This document shows positions 23,687 through 35,516 of a stretch of 64,000 nt of DNA, piece by piece (position 1 is the first letter of the stretch; each line of letters begins with the position of its first letter). The notes beneath the pieces were generated by a model. That model was given only the letters and a program-made list of their open reading frames with translations, had not been told where the DNA came from and did not search any database. The stretch comes from Rhexocercosporidium sp. MPI-PUGE-AT-0058 (taxonomy: Eukaryota > Ascomycota > Leotiomycetes > Helotiales), in NCBI GenBank assembly GCA_020746875.1, contig JAGTJL010000019.1:1116001-1180000 (forward strand), in the 5' to 3' direction. A program made the translations under genes and the position numbers.

Positions 23687-25879
23687 TCCTAATCGATGCG
23701 CTTTGACTTCGAGATGCAGGTTCGATGGATTTGGGGTGGGAAGAGGCTGGCTTTTTGCTGGATCACGCTGCGGGGTCTGGACCCTTATCGAGTGATATGG
23801 CGAGATCAATCTATTCGTGGGACATGCAGGGAGGTTTCATATGCAGCTGGGTCCCTATTCGGTTCACCTGCAGCGGTCTGCATGAGCCGTCCCGGGAGCG
23901 TGAAATGTCTTGAGGTTGCTAAGCGAGTTGTTTTGATTGGTTGAGTTTTGTTGATTGTAGGCTATGTTTCGAGGCGCATTAGACTCGTTGTGCTGTCCAT
24001 TGATGAATTGCCATAGCTTTGTTGAAATGCTTTAAACTGAGCTATCTACTGCAGAAGCATGAAAAAGGCGGGTCCATATGCCATGTCCGGCGACCAGGTA
24101 GCGAGGAAACGCAGGAGACCTGGCCATATATTAGGTTCGAGGTCTAGATTGCCATGAGGCGTCGATTGTACAATAACTGGATTATTTGGGACTAAACGGC
24201 CAAGTTGTTCTCGGTCATTGGTAGCACAGAGATAATTAATGGCAATGTTTGATGAGACATGATATCTTCCTTTTCCTTACAAAATGAAGGCGGACATGAA
24301 CTGGCTGTGCTGGCGTGGTTAGCGTTGCTATTGCGAAGCTCGGACACACTCAGCTCCTCTATCATGCCTCGGGAGTTTGTAAATACTCCATCGTCAATGA
24401 GTGGTTAGGTAAGTTGCTTTTGGGGCTCGTTGCCGCAACAATTCTAGTGCTACATCGCAGGCATTCCATGGACCCACCGCAGCAACCGAGCTGTCCCTAT
24501 TTTCATCTTTATTTACTCGAAGTAATAAAATGGATCTCGCCTAGTATGTGCGCCATCTGTTGCACTAATATTTGCTATATAATGGCTGCTGATTTGTGAG
24601 GGCGTGGAAACAGGCCGCTAATACAGCGTTTCTGGCGAAGACTTTCGCCCTCCCTCCCTTCCCCCCGTATGCAGATGGCATCCCTACCCGGGTGTTCAGA
24701 ACACAAGACCAGGAGGAGAGCTTGACCTTACGTCATGATCACGTCGTAACAAGCGTTCAATTAGATCTTGTTTGGAAATGGACTCGACATCCGAAACGAA
24801 GGAAGACAGTGTTCCACAAAAGAGAGGCCTGCATGCAGCATGAGTCGACTAGAGGTTGGGACGAAGTTATCTTGTCGTAGAGAAGCATTTTAACACGAGC
24901 AGATTGTCATGTTTACTTTACGCAAAACAGTGCTAAATATATGAGGTTGAACGACTCGCTTTCAATCACTTGGTCGGCGTCCCGTTGCACTTGGATGAAA
25001 AACGGTCCCTGGGTCCCTGATAACGAAAATTGCTATCTTCATCAATCAACCTCCCAGCAGTTTTAATATTTTGAACTTTTCTTGGACGTGCTGGAGTAAC
25101 GCTTTTTCATCATAAACGTTTTAACATGTCAATCGTAACTTCCCCTGTCCACCTGTCCCAGTTAGGGTACAGAGAAAGAGCGACCTCTAGCAGCAGCACC
25201 ACAGCAAAGTTCAATCTCCAACCGCTTCTTTGCTGCATGACATCCAATTTCAAACGACCAACCAATATTTCATCTCTCATTCATTTTATATTGTTAGATA
25301 AAACATTTATGCATTCGCTAGCACTCAGCAAACCACATTCGTTCGACAACCTAACTACTTACTCACGGAATGGCATCGCCGGTGTCGTCTAACAATGGCC
25401 AGGAAATCGCCTGCACCATCACACCCCCAGTTGTTTCATCTCTCATGGCTCCCTCGAGGAGCCGTGCGATATGGACACCCTCAGTTATGTCATCCTCAAT
25501 AACTCCCCCAAGAAGTAGTCCAGTGTCGACACCGCAAGTTTTGCTCCCTCCATGGCTCCCTCAAGAAGTCGCATATTGTCCATGGCATTAGCTTCCACCA
25601 TAGATCAGAGACTGCCATCGACACTACCTCAATTTCCAAAACTTTCACCTTTCTGCTTTCCGCTGCAGCAACAACCTCAAAGGTCTCCCTTCGCGCATCA
25701 AATTGCATCAGCTGTTCGCGTTCCTCTGCACCCAAAGCAACCGGGGCAATGGGCAGTACACGATTCATATGTTGCGCCAGGAAACACATCTCCGCCCTCT
25801 TTTTTGCAAGAGCAGCAGGTTCAGCAAAAAAACTCCACAACGGATATCGGAGACAGAAACCATTTCACTCACACCAGTT
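23687..25879. other. Intergenic, no gene assigned
   Basis: A 2.2-kb region between divergent genes. Near 25400-25600 there is Pro/Ser-coding-like sequence with internal repetition (two APSRSR-type units), but the frame breaks and no start or splice model holds together. Confidence 0.4.
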
Positions 25880-27132
25880 ATGAACGGTGACGATGGAAAA
25901 TCGCCGTCGTCGGTGGAAACAGATCCATTTCCATTCCCACCGGAGAAAAACAACCCAGCGGATCAGCTGCTTGCTCCACAGCCTAAAACCCCCTTGCATA
26001 ATGTGCTAGACGATCTGGAAGGGCAGGCGAAAGAGCCAGATCGAATTAGGAAAGATTCAGGAGAAGCGCCATTGTGCCCATTAGTCAGGTTATTTAGTCA
26101 CAATGAGTTATACACGGGATAGACAGGACTACTGCATATCACCAACTCTAAAACCTGTTTCTCATACAGCTGGGTGAAGAATAACCCGAAAGCAATCGTT
26201 GTCCCCGGTGAGCCTGTCGTTGATTGAGAATGTAATGAATTATAATGAAACGCTCGCCAGGTTATCCACCTACATTTTCGAACCTTCAGGTGCCCTTTCA
26301 TCTCTCAACGACAGATAATAGCCTGCAATGGATGCTACTCGATGAGGTCAATAGACGCCGTTCGATGACTGACTTCTTCATGGCACTTCAAGCTTGGCCC
26401 TGGGAAAAATTGGAAAATCTGTGTGGCATTGATCACATAACCGACGAGATGTCCATACAGTTGATATTACAATATATCACAAATTTCAGAAGCTGGCCAG
26501 ATAGGTGGGAGATTGATGTTGAATTTATTCGTGGAACTCTGATTCTTGCGGACTCGAATCACAAGAAGGCGAAACGGTTTGACCTCGCAGCAAGACTCTC
26601 GTGGAACATCGGTGACAATTACCCAAGTAACCGTGGACGCTGGAGAATAGTTGAGTACGAGATTGGTGGCATGAAATGGCTAGTGAGCTACAATGCGGAG
26701 CGGTGGTTCGAGATGGACGTCGTAAAGTCAGGCAGGCGAGAAATTGTAGGAGGCGGTGGCCTCGACCTGGGAAACAAGGCCACGACGGCACAAGGCATGA
26801 AGGTGATTCTAGAGGGTCGCAAGATATATCCAGGCTCAGTTTTTGAAATAGGACCTCAAGCTTGCCGGCACCCAGATCATCAAGATTTCAGCTTAGAAGA
26901 AATGGCAGTCTCCAAGCCCTTCTCCAACAACCAGCTGTCTGCAGAGACAAGAAAGGTTCTGAACAGCATCAGACAAGAAGCGTGGATTAAACAAGCAAGT
27001 AAGATCTGCTGGCCACGCGTATGGCGTGGTACAATGATGGAATACCAGCTGCTTGACCCCGAGCTCGAAGACTGGGAGTCAAGAAACAGAGACCGTATTC
27101 AATACATCATCAGCCTTATCAGAGCCATATGA
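25880..27132 (+). CDS. Hypothetical protein, unknown family
   Basis: Three exons (25880-26088, 26170-26207, 26261-27132) with introns of 81 and 53 bp give 372 aa, ATG MNGDDGKSPSS. The ATG at 26245 that would start a shorter frame lies inside the second intron; splicing instead yields VVPGYPPTFSNLQVPFHL. The first intron's donor (GTTATT) is weak. The first 70 residues are acidic, Pro-rich and probably disordered. The remainder is alpha/beta-looking with a conserved-sounding core: AWPWEKLENLCGIDHIT, YITNFRSWPDRWEID, RFDLAARLSWNIGDNYPS, GRWRIVEYEIGGMKWLV. No catalytic motif is recognised. After the TGA the same frame stays open for about 57 codons, see findings. Confidence 0.65.
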
Positions 27133-28388
27133 GACGCCATTCAAGAAGATCAGAAGCAGAACACCTCTGACGACTCTAAGTTAACTTTAGGTCGAGATCC
27201 GCTGAAGGGGGATGTTTTGCGATTGCACCGCGCAACCAGCAATGGGATGGAAATAACGGAAGACATTAGAAAGAAATTTTGGAGAGACGAAGCAGATGGC
27301 GAAAAGTTGTGAAAGTTGTGAAAGCATGCCAGAAGAGGTGGAGGATGCAGTACATTCGATCATGATCAAGATACAGCGGACAGCGCGTACAATGCAAACT
27401 AGCGAATTGAATGTCTCCTTCTCGTCACGTCTTTTTGTAAGCGGGGTTCAGGTTACCTATCTTCCATCTTAGAGTTACTGACATTGTGATGGATACTCTC
27501 ATTCACCGAGGTAAGGTATGATTGTACACCTCGTCTGAGCCCATGTTCAGCTTCGAGCAGGGGGATATTGGAGCAGGGAAATATATTTTTCTTTTTAGGT
27601 AATATAGGAGAAGGAAGGGATAAATGGAAAGTCGCTATACTAGTATTAAGTTCACAAGCTAGAGTTGTGGTGGGTATCAAGGACTGGCTCAACGTGCACC
27701 ACAGGACCTACCTGTATCTCCAGTTCTGAACCCACCCAGCTGCAACATCAGCTCGAGGAGAAGGAAAAACCACCATTGCCCATTAAATGGAGCACAGCGT
27801 GTAGAGCATCCGGGTCTGCGGCTTGCCATGTTCAGAGCATGGTTCTCTTCCTATTTCTTACGTACCAGCTCGTCGTGTGCACTCGTTCATTTTGTCTGCC
27901 CACATTCAACTCTACTCTCGTTCTCGCCGCCAGTACAACTGGGATCGCTGAGTAGACACCACTTCGCAGATGAAATTGTTAATTTGATGTTCGCTCAGAT
28001 CGCTTGCATACAGCTTTTATTCGTATTGGTTGTCGAGTGAGCCGGGGGCAGAAGAGCCAGGTGGTTGTAGTCCATTCCATCGTCTCAACAGAGCGTTGAG
28101 TCCTCGTGCCCGGAGGTTTGAGCGACAAAAGACTATCTCGATGGTATTATATGGCCATTTCCGGATCTATTCGTGGCCTTCGCGCGTCGTCGTCTTCGTT
28201 GCGGTTGAGGTCTTCATTATCTTCGAAGCTCAATTGATGAAGACCGTGGAGCTCAACCAGATCAGATGTGGTGCCTCACGCCCAGAGTCTCGAGGTTCGC
28301 TTGGAATGTCTGTTTACTTCATCACAACAAATCTAGTAAACTATTATTGTTATAGGTTTTTCTTTTGATGGCATCAAGATCTATCTAC
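27133..28388. other. Intergenic, possible lost 3' coding sequence
   Basis: The first 300 bp look coding in frame with, and then one frame off, the preceding gene. The rest has no supported feature. Confidence 0.4.
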
Positions 28389-30115
28389 TTATCCCGGAAT
28401 AAACGCCCGATCCGTAAGTTTTCCTCCCAAATGCCCGATGATCCTCACCCCCGTCCCAGTCCTGATCCTCTCCATCACATCCTCAGCCCATGCCAACTCT
28501 TTCGAGCACGTCGGATCAGCGCACAAAGTTTCAATTGCTACCTTCATGGGGAATACGGCAGTAGCTGGAGTCATCGGACCAGCATTCATGCAAAACTCGA
28601 CGGACTGGCAGATATTCTTTGCCAGAACCGAAACATCAGCTCTATCTTGCAGAGAAGGAAGCTCGCCGAGATCGAGCCCGAGATGAGGACTGTCGCTACC
28701 GGGAGGCGTAAGCATGTTCAATTGTGCATTGTATGCTGCAAGCAGGCCGTACAGAGCTTTCTGACCGGACCAGAGAATTGAGGTTGTTGCCCAAAAGACC
28801 ATGCATGTATGAGCCGTCGTCATGTTGGGGAATTGATATGTGACAGGGAAGACATTGACAACCTCTGGCATTTTTTCGATGTCTACAGGCTGCGTGGAAA
28901 GCTTCGACCAGAATAAAGGGCCTGCTGTTGTCTTTTCCAAGCGTCGATAAAATGCACGCAACTTCACATCAAGTTTCCAAGATTGGTCCACAATGGTTAA
29001 CATCGTGACTATCAATATGTCTGGTCTGGCTTGAAGTTCGGGATTTCCAAAGGCTTCGTATGCAGATGCGATCAGACCAGCGGTCTCGGCCATCAGGTCG
29101 AGGAGTTGTTGTGAGATATGTTTCTGATGTCCCCTCCAAGGATGGCTCAACCATTCCGGCTGTGACAGAAATGTCGGTCTTCGCTCCGCAATTGCCTGTT
29201 GAATCTACACACCTGATCAGCCTTCACGTCAATACTTTCAAGAGGAGCATCGTACTTCGATCTGCCGGAAGGTCAAGAACAAGCGATGCGCCATCTCAGA
29301 CTTATACGACTTCGGCCCCCTCAATTGAAACAGCCTGGAACAGCCCTTCAAATGCCCAACCCATCCCTTAATACTCTGATCTGGACACTCGGTCACTTCG
29401 TACACAATCAGACACATACACGCCGCCACCGTCTCGTCTCTATACATGAGTTTGTCGTCCCACAATGCTCTCTGCAGCTCCCAGAGACCCTGGACGTAGA
29501 ATTTCAGACTCTCTTTCACGAGAGACTCGTCATTATTGGTTCGACCTAGCTTCGCTGTGCAGACTGCCAGGATGGAAGCTTCGAGTGCGGCAGTGTATGT
29601 TGGGTGTGTTGGGAGGAGGGCTAGCCAGGATCCAGCGCGAGGCTCCGAAGGCGTTTGAGGATAGTTTGTTAGAAATTCGCTGAGAATCTGTTGTCTATAA
29701 ACAGCGCGGGTGTGGGGTGATGAGAGGTGCCAGAGGGATTTGTAGGCTTCTTTCGTGCAGATGGTGCCTTCCAGCCTCGTCAACTCTATTTTGGTGTTGG
29801 CGCTGACGCCTTTTGTAATAACGGAGTTTTCTAGTTCTTGGTTAGATTTGGGAGTGTTCGGAGAAGCAGTATGCCCTTTAGGTGATGAGCTGCTGCTTCG
29901 TTTGTCGAGGATGAAGATAGGTGCGTCTTGGTACCCCTCGCACACTCTGCTTGACTTTACACAAGTGTTACATGATGGCCGTTCGAGACTGCACTGGGAT
30001 CCAAGATGTCAGCTTAAACCAAATCCACGTACATGTCGACCAGCGAGATACCCACAGCAATCCTTCTCCTTTTACACGTCCTGCAAGTCTTCGATCGCCC
30101 TGTTACTCCCACCAT
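28389..30115 (-). CDS. Zn2Cys6 transcription factor with fungal TF domain
   Basis: Three exons (30115-30056, 29993-29256, 29195-28389) with introns of 62 and 60 bp give 534 aa. The zinc cluster is split by the first intron: C11-RT-C14-KRRRIA-C21-SLERPS-C28-NT-C31-VKSSRV-C38, an exact C-x2-C-x6-C-x6-C-x2-C-x6-C. A basic start (GRSKTCRTCKRRR) and EGYQDAPIF linker follow. After a Ser/Pro/Asn-rich linker (about 50-70) come the segments of the Fungal_trans_2 type regulatory domain: LWHLSSPHTRAVYRQQILSEFL, ALEASILAVCTAKLGR, DETVAACMCLIVYEVTE, WVGHLKGCSRLFQLRGP. Such proteins bind CGG-type sites and regulate nearby or catabolic genes. Its neighbours to the right (SDR remnant, MFS carrier, hydrolase) could be former targets, which is inference. 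Confidence 0.92.
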
Positions 30116-31600
30116 GCTGGGGTTCAGCTACAGTTGTAAGAAACAACAACAGATTACCAGCTTCTTTCTGCTATAGTCTTGGAGAACAAGTTGCAAAATT
30201 CACGAATTCAGGAGCAAGTGATGAGAGGACGACGATTTTGATTGAAGCGTGGAGGGGCAGACCATGAACTAAATAAAAAATGTTGGAGGGGTTGATCCCC
30301 AGGCAGCTAAATCCGCGCCCCTGTAACAGGAACGCCACATGCTGAAGCGAGAACCAGGGGAAACATCAATCACTACGAGCCCTTTAGGGTGGTTCCTGAA
30401 CATGTATTTAGAGTTGATGTGGGTCCAATCCGGTGGAAATGGGCTTATTGCACCAGACAGTTCTGAAAGTTCTCATCTAATTCCCAGGCTTGTATGCTGG
30501 GAGTTGCAGGCAAAGTCCTATGAGGATGAAAGGAGATATCATTCAATAGCCACCACAGTACGGAGTAGCCAGCTCGGAATAACTCATCCTCGTTCGTGTT
30601 TCTGTACTTTTCCAGCACAGTATTGTTGTCCTTCCGATGGGAAATAAGTCTCAATATTTCAACTAAGAAGCATTGAGAAGGTATTCTGTGAATGTATCAA
30701 AAAAAAAAAAAGGAGAACAGCTTACGAGAAACGGCGTCAAGAGCGAATCTTTTTGTTCTTGAAAGAAAGCTATGCAATGCAACCACTTTATCCTTTCAGA
30801 TCGTCATAAAGTATTAAAGTATAATATTTGAAGGCGAAATACTACTGAGAATAACAACATTCTGCACTCTTTCGACCTCGAGCTCGCCCATTCAAAGGAT
30901 GACAGGGATCAATCGTGGCGTTCGCTTCCGCGGAAGTCCCCATGCAGTCTGTCACACTAAACCACATCTGGCTTCATTCAGCGAAAGCTGCATCCATCCT
31001 GTGGGATGATTACTCCGAGCCATCAAGTCACGCAAAGGGGAATGCTCTTCTTAGAGTTGGCTAACTGAATTTTAAAGTCCGCTGAACTTATAATGGTTCA
31101 TCAGCCAGAAGCGGTCCTAGGAATCGTTAGAAAGAATTATTTGCAGAAGGTCCCTCCAGGACTGCAGAACAAAATGGCGCCGGACGTGGACTTATATCTA
31201 AGTCCCCGAGAACTCTCAAAATGTACTTCAGCACCCTAACTCTGCTCCTGAGATGAGAATAGTCCCTGGATCCTAGCTCTAAGAGCAAATGATTGCTCGG
31301 TATCCTCCAAATGTTTTCATTCAACCTTCGGATTGTAATAGCTGGATAATTTGTTCCAAAATATCTTTAGTTTAGTAGTGATGATCGAGTCAGAACGACG
31401 GGTAGGCAGATTTCATGAATCAGTAAACGGGTTTTATCAAGGTCATACCAAACCTCTCGAGTATCGTTGCCGAGTATGATGAGAATCAAGGCTACCAATA
31501 CTAAGAGGACGCGATGCGCTCTGTTTGTTTCCAAAGAAGGGAAGGGATGAAAGAAGAGGGTATCGTAAAATGAATGGAATTGGCTGAGAACCAAATATAT
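30116..31600. other. Intergenic, no gene seen
   Basis: AT-rich, with a run of 12 or so A residues near 30700. Short unsupported frames only. Confidence 0.45.
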
Positions 31601-31914
31601 GCTACAGGCGGAGTCTTGAATGCAGGTATCATCACTCTAACCAAGAGGTCTTGCTTCGGACCCTTGCAGAGAACAAAATTCGAGTCAACGTTGTCGTACC
31701 TGGCTCGGTGAAGACTGAACTCTGGGACAAGCTAAGGCAGTCTGAGGAGAAACAGCAGGAAGCATTTGCTAACACAGTCCAACCAGTAGGATTTGTGGCT
31801 ACCTCTGCTGATATCGCGGAGGCATACCTTTATTTTGCGAGGGCAGACCATGCTACTGGAACGAAAGATGCATTGGTGGAGAACTAGTTAACGTGATGGC
31901 AGGTGGGGTAGGCT
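31601..31914 (+). pseudogene. Short-chain dehydrogenase/reductase remnant (C-terminal part)
   Basis: The segment encodes the end of an SDR: TGGVLNAGIITLTKR, then after a frame change LRTLAENKIRVNVVVPGSVKTELWDKL, TSADIAEAYLYFARADHATG. This matches the family's helix after the YxxxK site, the IRVNxVxPGxVxT strand and the ADxxTG region. The frame ends early at VEN-stop, and the expected closing segment appears one frame over as VNVMAGGVG. No Rossmann N-terminus, catalytic YxxxK or start codon is upstream, so it is a truncated, frameshifted relic. Confidence 0.72.
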
Positions 31915-33657
31915 CCTCTGACGATCTCACCCTTAAAAGTGTCTGGCTGTTTTGTTCATTCTCACCATAACTGGAATCAGGTCATTGAACAACATGGAAA
32001 TTGATTTATCAGTTCTTTCAAGTTGTTACCCACCGTCATTTTTCTTCAAATTCGAACTTCCCCTCAGCAGTCCACTTGCCTGAAAATGACACACATTTCT
32101 ACCAGCGAAAACCTTGTAACTCTCTTCCAACGCTCCCGAGAGGATCCCATCTCGAGTTTATTGGACTGTTCAACACGGTGTAAATTCTATCCTCAACAAA
32201 TAGCTTCGTATTTCGTCGGTTCCGGATTGACGAGCCGTGGGGCAACAACGTATGCCTTGGCTCTTTGTTTGTAGTGGCTGGCTCGTACAAGAAAAGATTG
32301 TTAACGACGGAACAATAGGAAAATTAAAATAGCCTATCTTAGATAGATTGAAACCATCAAGAAATATTCCCCTTGTCAACGTATTCGCATTTAGATTCTT
32401 CAGACACTAGGGCTGATATCCTTCTATATTGGCATCAGCGTCGCCGCACGTCTCGAGAGAGGCTCTGAATGCATTGAAGGGCTTCCAAATGACGTCCTGC
32501 ATAGACTCACTCTATCGCGAATTTAGACATCAGAGGCGACTTCCGATGACCAAGCGCGGCGCCATAATTCCTGGGTTTCATGGGTATTCGGCTGATCTGC
32601 ATCATGGCATGGCCTTTGGGTCAGTCTCGCACACTTCAGTCGATGGAATTCCGAATCTCTGAGACGAGACGCTCTTTGCCAATACGCTCTTCCGCATCAT
32701 TTTACCCCCTTTCAACAGCTTATTTTTGTTTCCAAAGTATACCAACCGTTTTGTCGTCGACTTCATTTGCGACTTGACGAATCAAAGGATGTTTAAGGCA
32801 AACAACGCACCAAAGCTGAGCTGTGCATTTTCGACATATTGAGTAACGACGTATTGCTCAACACTTGTCTCTTTGGTTTTGAATTGCATATGAAGTCAAT
32901 GGCACATCAAATCATAGGTTGCCATACGGGTCGTGTCGCATGTGCTGGCTGAATGCATGCATTATAACCCCTGCGAACCAGACTTTATCACGCCCAACGC
33001 CTATTATTACCGGTGCTTTGGCGATGTTGCCGCACAACGCTTCTTGCACACAAGGCCGGCGTGAAGCATCTCGAGAGCCCCAGATATGATTTTTTTTTTT
33101 TGCCCTTTCGGGAGACAGCCCTGCATTGCTTCTCTTGTATCAGCTGTGGTAGATCGGAGCCCCTCATATCGCTTGGTAAGGTGAGCCAGTTTGAAAACCA
33201 TGGGCAATGCAGCCGAAGTTGGATTTGTAATATCCACGTGCTATTCATAATAAATTTCTCTTTATGGGAGCCCCCAGATCGCGACCCAGTAGCCCGCCTA
33301 ATACCTGCGGTCCCGCTATCCGGGGCAAGCAACCGTACCTTGCATGCCTCTCCCCAAGACGGCTCGTCTGCAGGGAAGTATACTTCCAGAAGGACATCGT
33401 CATCATTCAAGCCACAGGACAGGTCCGAGGTAAAAGAGAAGATGTCCGATGCACAGAATACTTAACTGCCTTGCTCCCTCCACCCTAGATGCCCGTTTCT
33501 ATTTGTGTTCGCTTTGGTTGCCATTTTCCAATCCCAATTATATCAGAACTCACACAATCTGAGTTCTGCCGGGTCTATCACGCTGGATTTCTTACAGGTG
33601 AGGGAGTTGGCCAGTGAGCCGATCATTGCTCAGCTTCATACACGATGGTACTCACCA
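31915..33657. other. Intergenic, no gene seen
   Basis: A 1.7-kb region between the SDR relic and the MFS carrier. A 10-T run lies near 33090. Frames on both strands are of modest length and unsupported. Confidence 0.4.
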
Positions 33658-35306
33658 ATGGATTTTGTGAGCATGCGGAGGACCCCAGAACCACATGCTT
33701 TCATAGCGAAGGATGTCGAGCGGAGGGTTCATGACGTTGGTGCTGATTCAGAGCTTGTTGGGACGATTGTCATGGGCTCCTTAGACACCGGAAGACGAGC
33801 TCTGAGACCACAGCCTTCGATGGACTGTAATGATCCGCTGGTACACTGCCCAAAGCTCTATAGCTAGTTCGGTTCTTCCCTAACCGAGATTCAGAACTGG
33901 ACTGGTTGGCAAAAGCACCGAACATACATCATAATATGCCTTTTCAGCTTCCTCGCCACAGCAAACTCGTCAAAGATTATTTTGGCGGCATCTCTCCTAG
34001 GAAAGGAGTTTGACAGAAGTCCGATGGCTGTTGGATATCTCACTTGTTTCAACGTCGTTGCTCTTGGAGCAGGAAACCTCCTCTGGGTTCCACTCATGCG
34101 AGTGATTGGCAAGAGATCGATTCTCCTTCTCGCACTTCCAGTCTTTGTTGCTGCAAATGTTTGGTCAGCGAAAACAAAGGACTTTAATCAACTTTTAGCG
34201 TCATGTGTACTTTCTGGCTTTGCATCCGCAGCAGCAGAAGCATCTGTAGCGGCCGTCGTTACAGATCTCTTCTTCGTCCACGAGCGTGGGGCGAAGTTGA
34301 TGATTTTCCACTTCGCTCTCTCCTCTGGAATCTTTCTCGGTCCACTTATCAGTGCTTTTATCATTCAGTTTTCGGAGTGGAGAATGGCTTGCGAATCTCT
34401 TGCCATTGCAGCAGGTGCTCTGTGGGCCTTCGCTGCTTTTCTATTCCAGGAGACAACATACCCGAATCGGGATGTCTATGCTCCAGCCAGCTCGTATGGG
34501 GCTAGAACAAATTTTGCTGGGGTTTTAAGTTTGGGGAGGGGATATGACAACCGTAGAAACATTTTGTATGTGCTCTGCGACTGTATAACCACAATTTCGT
34601 ACCCGAGCGTATTATGGGCTGGTCTCTTCGTTGCGACATTTTCAGCATCGTATGTCCCCTCCCCAAACCACGAAAATATTCACTAACAGCTTCTAGGAAT
34701 ACAATTGTGCAGCTGAAATCATACCAGGCTTTCAGTAAGGCTCCATACAGCCATGACACGCAATTTCTCGGTCTCTTCTCGATTTCTGGTTTCATTGGCG
34801 CTATCCTCGCTGTTCCAGTTGGAGGCAAACTCATCGACGTCCTTTCAAACCGCGTAACTAATTCTCACCACGGTACTCGAGAACCCGAATACCGACTCTT
34901 CGCTCTCATCATACCCGCTATCGTCGGTCCCATGGGCATCTTACTCTTTGCCCTCACCCTTGCCGAGAATAGACCATGGATTCAACCAGCCATTGGTTAT
35001 GCGATGCAGGGATTCGGTCTGACAGCTGTTTCCAATATCGTCATTACTTATGTCATTGACACCTATGTGGATCAAGCAGCCGAGGCTCTGACGGTATTGT
35101 TCGTCTTGAAAGGTGCGATTGGTGCATTGGTTGTCCTGTATGGTGATGACTGGATCAGAATCTCGGGGGAGAAACAGGCCTTTGGGCAGATAGTTGGAAC
35201 TCAGTATTTCCTCTGCATCTGGGTCATCGTGTTTTTGTTGTGGGGAAAGAAGATCAGGGCTTTCACTGTAAGATATGGATCCGTCCGCAGAGCGGGTTAC
35301 CCCTGA
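33658..35306 (+). CDS. MFS transporter (DHA1/polyamine-drug type)
   Basis: Three exons (33658-33840, 33895-34649, 34697-35306) with introns of 54 and 47 bp give 515 aa. The first splice rebuilds the family's NDPLNW motif: exon 1 ends in CNDPL and exon 2 starts NWTGWQKHR. The N-terminal tail (GTIVMGSLDTGRRALRPQPS) is also typical. Twelve helices are plausible. Motifs include GAGNLLWVPLMRVIGKR after helix 2, and EASVAAVVTDLFFVHERGAK, the cytoplasmic loop signature of this group. A C-terminal helix pair follows AIGALVVLY. ATG 33658 was chosen as the first ATG in frame; another lies at MRRTPEP. It faces the alpha/beta hydrolase gene tail to tail, 210 bp apart. Export of a small molecule handled by that enzyme is possible but unproven. 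Confidence 0.88.
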
Positions 35307-35516
35307 TATCTGACAAAAGTCCACTTCAATGTACAGAAGTCAGAGACAAGACAAGTCGGTTAGCGATCCGCGAGTGAAGAACAATATTTTCCTGGCATGA
35401 ACTGCAAGTTTTGAGTTGGAACAATCAAATGCGTAACTCGAAGATTGAAGCCAATACCATACACAGAAGCACGTAATTGCAGCGCCTCAGTCAGCTTTGT
35501 CCCCTACCTCTAATTC

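Noticed and set aside
25370..25890. Plus-strand Pro/Ser-rich frames with APSRSR units, and a 114-aa minus-strand frame
   Set aside because: Frames break within the repeat and neither strand has a complete model. Could be a relic, but evidence is too thin.
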